A stretch of 40,471 nucleotides of DNA. It comes from an uncultured Lachnospiraceae bacterium (lineage in GTDB: Bacteria; Bacillota; Clostridia; Lachnospirales; Lachnospiraceae). The notes beneath the pieces are model-generated. The model did no database searches. It had not been told where the DNA came from and saw only the letters and a program-made list of their open reading frames with translations. The stretch spans positions 1 through 40,471 of the forward strand of contig CAJTPM010000033.1 in assembly GCA_910578085.1 (NCBI GenBank), read 5' to 3'. This document shows, one piece after another, positions 16,583 through 25,138 of the stretch. The position numbers and the translations under genes were made by a program. Numbering within the stretch: the stretch's first letter is position 1; each line of letters opens with the position of its first letter.

Positions 16583-18739
16583 TTATACCAGCTTCGCAGC
16601 CCGTAGCACCGGATCTTCTATCCCTGCTTCCACCTGCTCCGCATAAGGCTCCAGATAGGTATCCTGCCCCTTCGCCAGTCCCTGCCGCCTGAGTTCTTCC
16701 TCAACCAACGCCGCGATCTCCTCGATCAGCACCACTTTCTCATCCGCAGCATTCAGTGTAAACCGATATTTCTCCGGCTTTTCTCTATCCCATTTATCCT
16801 GCTGCGATGACAGAAGCGTCAGTTTTTCCAGTTTATCCGCCACGGCAGTAAACACCGGATATTCTCTCATTTTTCTGTGCATCCACTTAAAGTACGGCAT
16901 ATACTCACGCGCCAGCAGAAAACAGCAGGAACCGGCATTCTGAATAAACTCCGACAACGCCATATGAGCGGCCACAGATTCTCCTCTCTGCATACAGCGG
17001 GCATACTGATACTGCCCCATCTGTGCCATCTTCCGAAGCCTTGACGCTAATTTCTTTCTCCGCACATCCTCCGGAAAATAAGACAGATAAGCCTCTCTCT
17101 GTGCCGTAAAGCCTCCGCCGCAGTCCTCGAACACCTCACCGTTTGTCGCCGTGGCAAGTCTTGTCTCCTGCAGGGCAATCCAGTCGTACAGATTCTCCGG
17201 CGGCACTTCCCGCCCCACCAGCCTGTGGTAAAAATCCTTCGTCCGGCAGACGCCACAGCGTTGCGCCGCCTCCGGTGTCATTACAGTATCTGTATATGCA
17301 TCCGGCACGTTCCCAGAATCCCCGTCTGTCCTCTCTCCACTGCCGCTCCAGACTTTTTCCGTATCTCCCTCTGCCGGGCAACACCTCCACTGTTTCGGCA
17401 ATTTCTCATAGGCAGCCTGCAGTGGCTCTCCATACTTTTCATAGGCCTCGTCATCCAGCCAGATAAAAAAACGCGGAAAATAATCGTGATCCGTGGAGAT
17501 TATATCATCATACCCAAAGCACTCCGATCCCTCCCCCACAAGGCCCGCTGCATAATGGCCCTGCAATTCCGGAAACTGCGCGAGCATGAGCCTTCCGTAC
17601 TTTTCATAGTACAGTCTGCACCGCCCCAGCGCTCTCAGATGTGCGTCAGATGTTGCTGCATTCTTTCCGGGATTGTCTGCTTTTTCTGTCTCCCCGATAT
17701 TCCCTGCCAGATCAGTCTTTCCTGCACATTCAGCTTTTTCTGCTTTTTTGGCTCCAGTATATTCGATTTCCCCGACTTCCTCAGCACCTTCCGTATTCTC
17801 GGTGTCGTTGGCTCTTCTGATATTGCCTGTGCCTTCCGCTCTCTCAGTGCTCTCTCCGCCCTCAGCAGGGTTCTCTCTGTTTTCCTCCGTCAGACGATCC
17901 CTGACTTCCCTGGCCTTTCCCAAATATCGTTCCGCCTGATCGGGTTTATCCGCCTCTCTGCACACATTAGCCAGATTCTCACAGACCACCGCGTAAGCCA
18001 GATTAAGCCCATAATGCTTCTCGATCTCCGTTAGCGTCCTCTCATACCAGCTCACCGCCTGCTCATAATCCTTCTCATGATAGCAGATCTCTCCCAGGGC
18101 GGACAGCGCAGCACTGTAATGGGACGCAGGCGTATCCAGGGCCTCAAACATGCTGACCGCCTGGGCCACACATTTTTTTCCGCTCTCATAATCCCCCGTC
18201 TTTAAATACAAAAGCCCGAGATTCGTAAAATTTGTGGCGGCTTCCATCTGCCTGTCAGGGTAATTCTGTAAAATGCGCAACGCTTTCATCAGAAGCTCCA
18301 GCGCCTCCTCATTTCTGCCCATCTTCTCTAACAGACTGCTCATGTTGTTGTAGAGTCCGGCAAACAGATAATCTTCCGGCCTCACGAGCAGATGGTAGAT
18401 CTGTTCCGTCCGCCTGTAAAACTGCAGCGCCGTCTCAAACTGACCGTCAAAACTGTACGCAGTAGCCGTATTTAGCAGCACCGTGGCAAATTCCGCGCTC
18501 TGATCCATCTGCAGTTCTTCCATCAACAGCAACATATCCTCGGAGATCCGATAGGCTTTCTGAAACTGGGAAACAGAGCGGTAATAGCCGATCATCTCAT
18601 TTCCCACAGACAGATAAAGCCCATAGTCTTCCCGCTCTTTCGCCTCCTCCAAAGCAGACAGCATAAAAGGTTCCACCTTATCATACTGTCCCTGTGCAAA
18701 AAGCTCATCCAGATGCCTGATAAATTCATTGGTTGTCAT
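16583..18739 (-). CDS. TPR protein fused to a DUF4037 nucleotidyltransferase-like domain
   Basis: The 718-residue protein has about six tetratricopeptide repeats in residues 1-280. A low-complexity linker (about 284-366), rich in Glu, Ala, Gly, Thr and Asn with repeated TEN/TEGAEE-like pieces, follows. The C-terminal domain opens with GEGSECFGYDDIISTDHD at 402-419. The G-S then D-D then D-H-D arrangement, followed by PRFFIWLDDEAYEKYGE, is the DUF4037 pattern, which belongs to the nucleotidyltransferase superfamily. An enzyme adding a nucleotide to a protein, RNA or small molecule is possible, with the TPR part selecting the target. No target is evident. It reads alone, with weak AAGGG 12 nt before ATG. 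Confidence 0.75.
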   Translation of the reverse strand: MTTNEFIRHLDELFAQGQYDKVEPFMLSALEEAKEREDYGLYLSVGNEMIGYYRSVSQFQKAYRISEDMLLLMEELQMDQSAEFATVLLNTATAYSFDGQFETALQFYRRTEQIYHLLVRPEDYLFAGLYNNMSSLLEKMGRNEEALELLMKALRILQNYPDRQMEAATNFTNLGLLYLKTGDYESGKKCVAQAVSMFEALDTPASHYSAALSALGEICYHEKDYEQAVSWYERTLTEIEKHYGLNLAYAVVCENLANVCREADKPDQAERYLGKAREVRDRLTEENRENPAEGGESTERAEGTGNIRRANDTENTEGAEEVGEIEYTGAKKAEKAECAGKTDLAGNIGETEKADNPGKNAATSDAHLRALGRCRLYYEKYGRLMLAQFPELQGHYAAGLVGEGSECFGYDDIISTDHDYFPRFFIWLDDEAYEKYGEPLQAAYEKLPKQWRCCPAEGDTEKVWSGSGERTDGDSGNVPDAYTDTVMTPEAAQRCGVCRTKDFYHRLVGREVPPENLYDWIALQETRLATATNGEVFEDCGGGFTAQREAYLSYFPEDVRRKKLASRLRKMAQMGQYQYARCMQRGESVAAHMALSEFIQNAGSCCFLLAREYMPYFKWMHRKMREYPVFTAVADKLEKLTLLSSQQDKWDREKPEKYRFTLNAADEKVVLIEEIAALVEEELRRQGLAKGQDTYLEPYAEQVEAGIEDPVLRAAKLV

Positions 18740-18811
18740 TTCTGTTTTCTACCCTTCCCTGTGCCGCAGATCGCCCGCAATTTTATTTTCCCAGCATCAT
18801 AAAAATGCCGA

Positions 18812-19927
18812 TTAATCCTCATCATCGGTTTTTAACGGCTGGTACCTGCATCTTCCGACCTCCCGCACCTCTGTCTCCACGCCGTTCACATATACCGTCT
18901 GGTAGGTTATCGCCGACATGCTGGAAGTCTTTTTTGCCCAGAGCCTGTAAGTGACGCCGTTCATATCCGACGCCTTCACATACACATTCACTGTCAGATT
19001 CTTTCCCTCAACGATCGTCTCAAACTTTACGGAATGAAGATAGTCATTGCGGAACTGGAGATCCTTCGATCCCGCCGAGATCGCCGCATCTGTCCCGAGG
19101 GGCAGATAGGATACCGGTGAGCTGTGGGGATGACGCATCGTCACAGTAATGCCTGCATTCATCAATGCATTATAAGTTGTGGAAGAAACCTGACAGATAC
19201 CGCCCCCGATTCCGTCCACCAGTTTTCCGCCTACATAGGTGCCGGCCGATTTGTAGCCGTTAGCCGAAGTTCTCGAACCAAAAATAGTGTTCAGGGAACC
19301 GCTTGCACCTGGGGCAAGCTCATATCCGTTCATACTGCCGGCTGCAATCCGGATGTTGTTGATCCTTGCTGCACTGCTGCCTCTGAAAGAAGTGGTACAT
19401 GTCCCGGCCAGCACATACTCCTGTCCGGCTCTCGCTTCGGCTTCCTCATAGGTCAGCACCATACAGGTGTTGTCATTCAGATCTACATTGATATCATTTA
19501 CTTCCCCGCTCATCAGCCGGCTCTGTACTACACCGAGATACCAGGGCTCAAAGCCGTCCACAAACTGATAGCAGTATCCTTCCTCCACGCCAGGATTCAC
19601 AAATTCAGGAGCGCGAAGTTCCGTATTTACCTGCTCCAGAAAGGCATCCGACCAGTCGGCGCTCACAAAACTGCAACTATTTCCCACGCCCTCTTCCGTA
19701 TAGATCCGCATCTGTTCTCCCATCAGTTCTGACAAAGGCTTCTCCCAGACCTTCTCCCCGCAGGTGATAGTCAGGCGCTTTTCTGCCCACGCCTGATCAA
19801 ACCAGGCCGCATCCGACAGCGTCGTCACACCCACTTCTGCGGGAGCCGCCAGACAGGTCGTCTTTGTCATAGCCGGAACTACCACCAGGATCATCATACT
19901 AAACAACATTGCTATCCATTTTTTCAT
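18812..19927 (-). CDS. Secreted VanW family protein
   Basis: The 371-residue protein has a signal peptide (MKKWIAMLFSMMILVVVPAM, cleavage probably after LAAPA near residue 30), a non-conserved middle part and a VanW domain (about 178-305). The domain carries GGGICQVSSTTYNALMNAG at 241-259 and HPHSSPVSYLPLG. VanW proteins are cell-surface proteins of unclear role. The name comes from some vancomycin-resistance clusters, but no other van genes are here, so no resistance is implied. GAGAGGGAA precedes the start. It is separated from the TPR gene by 72 bp. Confidence 0.88.
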   Translation of the reverse strand: MKKWIAMLFSMMILVVVPAMTKTTCLAAPAEVGVTTLSDAAWFDQAWAEKRLTITCGEKVWEKPLSELMGEQMRIYTEEGVGNSCSFVSADWSDAFLEQVNTELRAPEFVNPGVEEGYCYQFVDGFEPWYLGVVQSRLMSGEVNDINVDLNDNTCMVLTYEEAEARAGQEYVLAGTCTTSFRGSSAARINNIRIAAGSMNGYELAPGASGSLNTIFGSRTSANGYKSAGTYVGGKLVDGIGGGICQVSSTTYNALMNAGITVTMRHPHSSPVSYLPLGTDAAISAGSKDLQFRNDYLHSVKFETIVEGKNLTVNVYVKASDMNGVTYRLWAKKTSSMSAITYQTVYVNGVETEVREVGRCRYQPLKTDDED

Positions 19928-19967
19928 AATGCTTCCCTCTCATAATATCGAAATATAATATGGATAT

Positions 19968-19986
19968 GTTCTTTTTCCAAAAGAAC
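19968..19986. promoter_or_regulatory. Inverted repeat upstream of the VanW gene
   Basis: GTTCTTTT and AAAAGAAC (8-bp arms) flank a 3-nt centre, about 45 bp before the VanW start. It is a plausible operator or short hairpin. No regulator is linked to it. Confidence 0.3.
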
Positions 19987-20078
19987 CGCCCTTCTCTCGA
20001 AAAGGTATCTGACATATCCTCTGCAAGATCGCTGCGGTTCTCTTTTTCTATCCAGTGTATAATGTTGTACGTTTCATA

Positions 20079-20125
20079 AACAGCTATACGCCTGCAACAG
20101 CTGTACACTTCGTAAACAGCTTTAC
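20079..20125. repeat. Three degenerate copies of AACAGCTNTAC
   Basis: AACAGCTATAC (20079-20089), AACAGCTGTAC (20096-20106) and AACAGCTTTAC (20115-20125) recur every 17-19 bp between ilvC and the VanW gene. Regular spacing of near-identical 11-mers suggests repeated protein sites or a decayed tandem repeat. Confidence 0.45.
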
Positions 20126-20129
20126 ACTT

Positions 20130-20165
20130 GGCAGCAGTCACACACCTCACCGAAGCTCTGCTGCC
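20130..20165 (-). terminator. Weak terminator-like hairpin after ilvC
   Basis: GGCAGCAG (20130-20137) and CTGCTGCC (20158-20165) pair perfectly around a 20-nt loop, 15 bp past the ilvC stop on the minus strand. No T-run follows on that strand, so termination is uncertain. Confidence 0.3.
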
Positions 20166-20180
20166 TCTTTTCCAAATCAG

Positions 20181-21197
20181 TTAGTTATTGATCAGTTTAT
20201 CCTCGCCATTCCAGCTGTACAGCTTCCTGATCTCCTCACCGACGATCTCAGCCGGATGCTCGGAAGCTAACTTCCTCATGGCACGGAAATGAGCCTGACC
20301 GCCTGCTGCGGACATATCTAACAGGAAATCTTTCGCAAAGCTGCCGTCTTGGATATCCTTTAAGATCTTCTTCATGGCCGCTTTTGTCTCGTCTGTGATG
20401 ATCTTCGGCCCTGTGATATAGTCGCCGTACTCAGCCGTGTTGGAGATGGAGTATCTCATCCCGGCAAAGCCGGACTGATAGATCAGATCCACGATCAGTT
20501 TCATCTCATGGATACACTCAAAGTATGCGTTTCTCTCATCATAGCCTGCTTCCACCAACGTCTCAAAGCCCGCCTGCATCAGCGCACATACGCCGCCGCA
20601 GAGCACTGCCTGCTCGCCGAAGAGGTCTGTCTCTGTCTCCGTCCGGAATGTGGTCTCCAGAACGCCGGCTCTTGCGCCGCCGATTGCCAGAGCGTAAGCA
20701 AGCGCCATATCCTGCGCCTTGCCTGTGGCATCCTGATGAACCGCTACAAGACAGGGAACGCCTTTTCCTGCCTGGTATTCGCTTCTCACCGTATGGCCCG
20801 GTCCCTTCGGCGCCACCATTGTCACATCCACATAAGCAGGCGGAACGATCTGGCCGAAATGAATATTGAAACCGTGCGCAAACATCAGCATATTGCCCTC
20901 TTCCAGATTTGGTTCGATATCCTTCTTATACATGGCAGCCTGCAGTTCATCGTTGATCAGAATCATAATGATGTCCGCCTTCTTTGCCGCTTCCGCTGCC
21001 GTATATACTTCAAAGCCCTGTGCCTCCGCTTTTGCCCAGGATTTGGAGCCTTCATACAGACCGATAATGACGTGGCATCCGGATTCCTTCGCATTCAGTG
21101 CATGTGCATGTCCCTGACTGCCATAGCCGATCACTGCGATTGTCTTGCCTTCCAGCAGGGAAAGGTTACAATCTTCCTGGTAAAAAATCTTTGCCAT
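20181..21197 (-). CDS. ilvC: Ketol-acid reductoisomerase, class I
   Basis: It converts acetolactate or acetohydroxybutyrate to the dihydroxy acids of valine/leucine and isoleucine synthesis with NADPH and Mg2+. The 338-residue protein has the Rossmann motif AVIGYGSQGHAHALN near residue 21, MVAPKGPGHTVRSEY, and the C-terminal knotted domain with TETDLFGEQAVLCGG and ECIHEMKLIVDLIY, whose acids bind magnesium. It has the short class I length. The start at 21197 follows GGAGG by 8 nt, so the in-frame ATG 15 nt upstream is rejected. It is the last gene of the ilv cluster. Confidence 0.97.
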   Translation of the reverse strand: MAKIFYQEDCNLSLLEGKTIAVIGYGSQGHAHALNAKESGCHVIIGLYEGSKSWAKAEAQGFEVYTAAEAAKKADIIMILINDELQAAMYKKDIEPNLEEGNMLMFAHGFNIHFGQIVPPAYVDVTMVAPKGPGHTVRSEYQAGKGVPCLVAVHQDATGKAQDMALAYALAIGGARAGVLETTFRTETETDLFGEQAVLCGGVCALMQAGFETLVEAGYDERNAYFECIHEMKLIVDLIYQSGFAGMRYSISNTAEYGDYITGPKIITDETKAAMKKILKDIQDGSFAKDFLLDMSAAGGQAHFRAMRKLASEHPAEIVGEEIRKLYSWNGEDKLINN

Positions 21198-21269
21198 TTT
21201 CTCTTCCTCCATTTTTATCTGACTTTTTTCTATATAACTGAAAGGATTTCCCTTAGAGTTCGTTTCTTT

Positions 21270-21286
21270 AATACTCGATTAGTATT
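21270..21286. promoter_or_regulatory. Dyad upstream of ilvC
   Basis: AATACT-CGATT-AGTATT, 6-bp arms, lies about 75 bp before the ilvC start in the 188-bp gap after the small-subunit gene. It may be a regulator site for ilvC. No matching dyad was found before ilvB. Confidence 0.25.
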
Positions 21287-21385
21287 TATGAACACCCCCT
21301 GCTCTCCCGTTTCATCACTTCTGATATTTCCCTGCAATGCTCTTCGGAAAACAGCTGCCTGTCCCACATCCGCTTTTATACAGAC

Positions 21386-21895
21386 TTAGAGATATGTAAC
21401 ATCCTCAATTCCCCTGCCAAGCCCTGCAATACCGGTTCTGGCAAGTTCCAGAATCTCATAAGCGCTGAGCAGATCCATAAACGCCGCTATCTTATCCTGA
21501 TTACCTGTCAGTTCTATAATCAGGCTCTCCTTTGCCACGTCAATGATCTTCGCCCGGAAAATATCAGCAACGGCAATCACACCCTGTCTCTCATTCTCCC
21601 CGGCCTTCACCTTGATCAGCGCAAGCTCTCTGTAAACGCTCTTCTCCGGCTTCAGTTCCTTGATGTCCCGCACATCTACCAGTTTCGCCACCTGTTTCTC
21701 GATCTGATCCAGTATTTCATCATCGCCGCTGGTCACGATCGTGATCCTTGTAAAACGCGGATCCGCCGTCACGCCTGCCGTTATACTTTCAATATTATAT
21801 CCCCGTCTGGAAAACAGTCCGGAAATCCGACTCAGTACACCGGATGTATTATCTACCAGAAGCTGAAACACCTTTCTCTGCATCGATCTAACCAT
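21386..21895 (-). CDS. ilvN: Acetolactate synthase small subunit, second copy
   Basis: The regulatory subunit binds valine through an N-terminal ACT domain (VFQLLVDNTSGVLSRISGLF, then RRGYNIESITAG) and activates the large subunit. The C-terminal domain follows (ELALIKVKAGENERQ). It has about 169 residues from the ATG at 21895, which has AAAGGA 7 nt upstream. The ATG at 21901 and the longer frame to 21946 are less likely. It is the better match to canonical IlvN/IlvH. It is separated from the other small-subunit gene by about 200 bp and from ilvC by 188 bp. Two small subunits in one cluster is unusual. Confidence 0.9.
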   Translation of the reverse strand: MVRSMQRKVFQLLVDNTSGVLSRISGLFSRRGYNIESITAGVTADPRFTRITIVTSGDDEILDQIEKQVAKLVDVRDIKELKPEKSVYRELALIKVKAGENERQGVIAVADIFRAKIIDVAKESLIIELTGNQDKIAAFMDLLSAYEILELARTGIAGLGRGIEDVTYL

Positions 21896-22096
21896 ACTCA
21901 TTTCCTTTCTCTGTTCTTCTCCTGTCTTGTCGCAAATTTTCCGCAAATAATTATACTATATAAGCGAAAATAATTCAAGAATCCTTTGACCGCATTTTTC
22001 CTGAAATAGTAAAAGTACTGTTCCTGTTTTCCCTGCGTCACTTTTCAAAAGCGTATCCATCGCCGAAGCGCTGTGGCGCAATTGCCGGTCAGCAGA

Positions 22097-22585
22097 TCAT
22101 GCATCCGACTCCATACATTTCTGCAGCGCCAGAGTTCCGGTACGCGCCATCTCCACAATACTCACCGAAGCTAACATGCTGATGAACAGTTTCACTTTCT
22201 CCGGCTCGTCGCAGATCTGTATCATCATTGTACTTTTGGAGAGGTCGATAATGTTCGCTTTCATCACATCGCAGGTTTCCAGAATTTCCCGCCGGTTCCC
22301 TTTATTGTATTTCACCTTGATCAGCATCAGTTCTCTGCTGATGCTCTGGCTCTCAGAAAATGTCTTTACCTTTATGACATCCAGCTTTTTATTGAGCTGC
22401 TTCTCGATCTGTTCAATCGTTCTTTCGTCTCCCGAACTGACAATTGTCATCACGGAAGTATCCGGCGCGTCCGTCTCTCCCACCGCCAGAGAATCAATAT
22501 TAAAACATCTCCTGGAAAAAAGCCCCGCCACTTTACAAAGCACACCGGATCTGTTCTCCACCAAAACAGAATATATTCTCTTCAT
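22097..22585 (-). CDS. ilvN: Acetolactate synthase small subunit, first copy (next to ilvB)
   Basis: The 162-residue protein begins with an ACT domain (RIYSVLVENRSGVLCKVAGL, then RRCFNIDSLAVG) and ends with the small-subunit C-terminal domain (ELMLIKVKYNKGNRRE). It lies directly behind ilvB and has a strong ribosome binding site (GAGGAGG, 8 nt before ATG). It is clearly paralogous but not identical to the copy at 21386. Loop residues differ (ETDAPDTSVMTI against TADPRFTRITIV), so valine response may differ. It probably pairs with the IlvB encoded upstream. Confidence 0.88.
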   Translation of the reverse strand: MKRIYSVLVENRSGVLCKVAGLFSRRCFNIDSLAVGETDAPDTSVMTIVSSGDERTIEQIEKQLNKKLDVIKVKTFSESQSISRELMLIKVKYNKGNRREILETCDVMKANIIDLSKSTMMIQICDEPEKVKLFISMLASVSIVEMARTGTLALQKCMESDA

Positions 22586-22602
22586 ATGATAGTCCTCCTC
22601 AA

Positions 22603-22730
22603 CTTACCAGATCCATCGGATCAATAACACATATCATGCCTCTCGGCATGATACGCTTCGCGATGCACACTCGCTTCGCTCGGCACTGTATGCGCATCAG
22701 CTTACCAGATCCATCGGATCAATAACACAT
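22603..22730 (-). repeat. 30-bp duplication of the ilvB 3' end flanking a 68-bp palindromic insert
   Basis: The same 30 bases occur at 22603-22632 and 22701-22730. Both encode the last residues of IlvB (VIDPMDLVS), the second within ilvB and the first after its stop. Between them lie 68 bp (22633-22700) with a perfect hairpin: 9-bp arms 22632-22640 and 22645-22653 around TCTC, followed by CGCTTCGCG and CTCGCTTCGCTCGG. The outer copy still leads into a TGA and the ribosome binding site of the small-subunit gene, so it looks like the original gene end. Confidence 0.85.
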
Positions 22731-24316
22731 TCCATGAGCACGCTCTCGTCCTTCTCCAGGAAAGCATCCAGGGCCTCGTCCGCCTTCTCCATATTTTCCA
22801 GGCGAATAAATTTCATATCATAAGCGGACACCAGTTTTTCCAGATCCGGACTACCCGTAAGATCAACCACAGAATAGTTATCTTTGTAATTGTAATGCTG
22901 AAACTCCCGTACCATACCCAGATAATTGTTTTTTAACACGACGATCTTTACCGGGATATTGTGCTGCCGCATTGTGGCAAGCTCCATCATGGACATCTGG
23001 AAAGAGCCGTCCCCGCAGACTGCTATGACCTGTTTTTCCGGGCAGGCCAGTTTAACGCCCATTGCCGCCGGAATCGAATACCCCATGGTGCCCATGCCGC
23101 CGGAAGTCATAAATCTTCCTTCTCTGACAATATGATATGCGCAGGACCAGATCTGGTTCTGCCCTACATCCGCTACATAAACTCCATCTTTTTGCATTTT
23201 CAGGGAAAGCTTTCTGATAAACTCAGCCGGATCTACATAATTCGGATTCGGGTTGCGTTTCCTGAAAATCCTCTTCTTATATTCATTCAGCGTATCGATC
23301 CACTCTTTATGATCCTCACAGGTGATCTCCTGCTCCATGAAATCCTGGAAAATGCACCTGGCATCACCCACGATCGGAATGGACGGCAAAGCATTTTTAC
23401 CGATCTCCGCTGAATCCACATCGATATGTACCAGTACTTTATTTGTGGTAATAATATCCGGCTGATTTACAGCACGATCTGCCACTCTTGCACCGATCAT
23501 GATCAGAAGATCCGCTTCATTCATAGCACGGTTGGCACAGAGTTTCCCATTATTTCCCACCATCCCAAAATACATCGCATGCTCCGTCGGCATAGCGCCG
23601 ATCCCCATCATGGTTGACACCACCGGCACATGGTATTTTTCCGCAAAAGCCCGCAGCTCTTTTCCCGCATCGGAAAGCAACACACCGCCTCCGGCACAGA
23701 TCAGAGGCTTTTTCGCTTTTTCCAGTTCCTTTGCCACCTTCTTGATCTGAACGATATGTCCCTTTACTGTAGGTTTATAAGTCCGCATGGAAACTTCCTT
23801 CGGATATTCAAAATCCTCTATCTGCGTGTTCTGAATATCGATGGGTACATCGATTAAAACCGGTCCTCTTCTGCCGGTGTTGGCAATATGGAAAGCTTCC
23901 TTAAATACTCTCGGAATATCGTTTACATTTTTGATCAAATAACTGTATTTCACGAAAGATTCCACTGCCCCTGTAATATCCGCCTCCTGGAAAACATCGC
24001 TTCCCAACAGTTCCGAATTTACCTGTCCTGTGATGCAGACAAGCGGAATACTGTCCGCGAAAGCCGTGGCGATCCCTGTGATCACATTGGTTGCGCCGGG
24101 ACCTGACGTCACCGCGCAGACACCCACCTTTCCTGTTATTCTGGAAAGACCATTTGCCGCATGGGCGGCGTTCTGCTCCGTCCGGATCAGGATCGTCCGG
24201 ATATCACTTGCCAGAATGCTATTATAAAAAGGACAAATTGCAACACCCGGATAACCGAAAACGTTTGTCACTCCTTCTGCCTCCAGGCATTTTACCATTG
24301 CATCTGCTCCGATCAT
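22697..24316 (-). CDS. ilvB: Acetolactate synthase large subunit
   Basis: This thiamine-diphosphate enzyme condenses two pyruvates, or pyruvate and 2-oxobutyrate, in the first step of valine/isoleucine synthesis. The 539-residue protein shows the N-terminal pyrimidine-binding part with the catalytic glutamate (ILIRTEQNAAHAANG), the central domain, and the C-terminal ThDP motif GDGSFQMSMMELATM ending in NN. The start at 24316 is set by AGGAGG 6 nt upstream. An in-frame ATG 21 nt earlier would put that site inside the gene. The 3' end carries the duplication described separately. No T-box was found in the leader. Confidence 0.95.
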   Translation of the reverse strand: MIGADAMVKCLEAEGVTNVFGYPGVAICPFYNSILASDIRTILIRTEQNAAHAANGLSRITGKVGVCAVTSGPGATNVITGIATAFADSIPLVCITGQVNSELLGSDVFQEADITGAVESFVKYSYLIKNVNDIPRVFKEAFHIANTGRRGPVLIDVPIDIQNTQIEDFEYPKEVSMRTYKPTVKGHIVQIKKVAKELEKAKKPLICAGGGVLLSDAGKELRAFAEKYHVPVVSTMMGIGAMPTEHAMYFGMVGNNGKLCANRAMNEADLLIMIGARVADRAVNQPDIITTNKVLVHIDVDSAEIGKNALPSIPIVGDARCIFQDFMEQEITCEDHKEWIDTLNEYKKRIFRKRNPNPNYVDPAEFIRKLSLKMQKDGVYVADVGQNQIWSCAYHIVREGRFMTSGGMGTMGYSIPAAMGVKLACPEKQVIAVCGDGSFQMSMMELATMRQHNIPVKIVVLKNNYLGMVREFQHYNYKDNYSVVDLTGSPDLEKLVSAYDMKFIRLENMEKADEALDAFLEKDESVLMECVIDPMDLVS

Positions 24317-24434
24317 ATAAATCCTCCTGTTCTGCATGTCCCGCCTGAAACTATGGGAGTATCAACCGAAAACGCAGCTTCTTTTTCAGAATAATAAACA
24401 TGATATCATTTCTCTAAAAGAAATACAAGTTTAC

Positions 24435-24474
24435 TTGATAAATTCCTTTAAATGTGTTACATTCATACTGTCAA
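24435..24474. promoter_or_regulatory. Overlapping divergent promoters of ilvB and the lipoprotein gene
   Basis: On the plus strand TTGATA (24435-24440), a 17-bp spacer and TACATT (24458-24463) point to the lipoprotein gene. On the minus strand TTGACA (24469-24474), 17 bp and TTAAAG (24446-24451) point to ilvB. The two would compete for RNA polymerase. A short dyad CAAGT-TT-ACTTG lies beside them near 24426-24437. Confidence 0.4.
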
Positions 24475-24524
24475 ACTGTTACAGAATTATTACAGACAAA
24501 AGAAAAGTGCAAGGGGGCACCATT

Positions 24525-25025
24525 TTGAGAAAGAAGATTTTACCAATTATCCTCACAATTTTACTGATCACTCCTGCCCTGACAGGCTGCGGCAAAAATG
24601 ATACTACGGATGAACTAAGTTCTTATCAGGCCAGTATGACTACTTTCTGCGACAATATTTCCTATATTAATGACCAGATCAACTCTCTGGATGGCACCGG
24701 AGAATCCGATGTGGAAACACTCTTAAAAAACCTTGATACGCTGGATGAGCAGTTTGCTCAAATGGCGGATCTGACTGTCCCGGACGAATTTGCTTCGATC
24801 GATAACCTTGCCGATGAAGCCAGTGAAAATATGACGATGGCCGTCTCCTACTACCATGAAGCCTATGATTCCGGTACATTTAATCAGAACTATGCGGATG
24901 CCGCCTATGAATATTACACCAGAGCCAATACCCGCCTCGGCTATATTCTGCAGATCCTGCACGGAGAAGAGATCGTGGACGACAATGTAAAATACATTAC
25001 AGATGATTCGGATACCGAAGAATGA
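24525..25025 (+). CDS. Small secreted lipoprotein of unknown function
   Basis: The protein starts with TTG at 24525, 7 nt after AGGGGG. Its signal peptide is basic then hydrophobic (LRKKILPIILTILL), and the lipobox ALTGC gives a lipid-modified cysteine near residue 21. The mature part of about 145 residues is acidic and mostly helical (LSSYQASMTTFCDNISYINDQ, later YADAAYEYYTRANTRLGYIL). It would sit on the outer face of the membrane. I do not recognise the family. It diverges from ilvB but has no obvious link to amino acid synthesis. Confidence 0.8.
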   Translation: MRKKILPIILTILLITPALTGCGKNDTTDELSSYQASMTTFCDNISYINDQINSLDGTGESDVETLLKNLDTLDEQFAQMADLTVPDEFASIDNLADEASENMTMAVSYYHEAYDSGTFNQNYADAAYEYYTRANTRLGYILQILHGEEIVDDNVKYITDDSDTEE

Positions 25026-25138
25026 CAAATCCTTTCTCACTTCTTGGAAACGTCATATAACCAGTCTGATTAGTTTATTTTTCCTGATTGGATGTATAAA
25101 AACCACTTTCAAAAGTTCTTCCATTCGTCTTGAAATAG

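Noticed and set aside
18812..19927. Vancomycin resistance from the VanW name
   Set aside because: VanW proteins are widespread, and no other resistance genes of that cluster are present.
19899..20150. 83-residue minus-strand frame upstream of the VanW gene
   Set aside because: It runs over the VanW start in another frame and across repeats. There is no ribosome binding site, so it is treated as non-coding.
24317..24530. T-box or attenuator leader before ilvB
   Set aside because: No T-box core (TGGNACCGCG) or leucine/valine-rich leader peptide was found in the leader.
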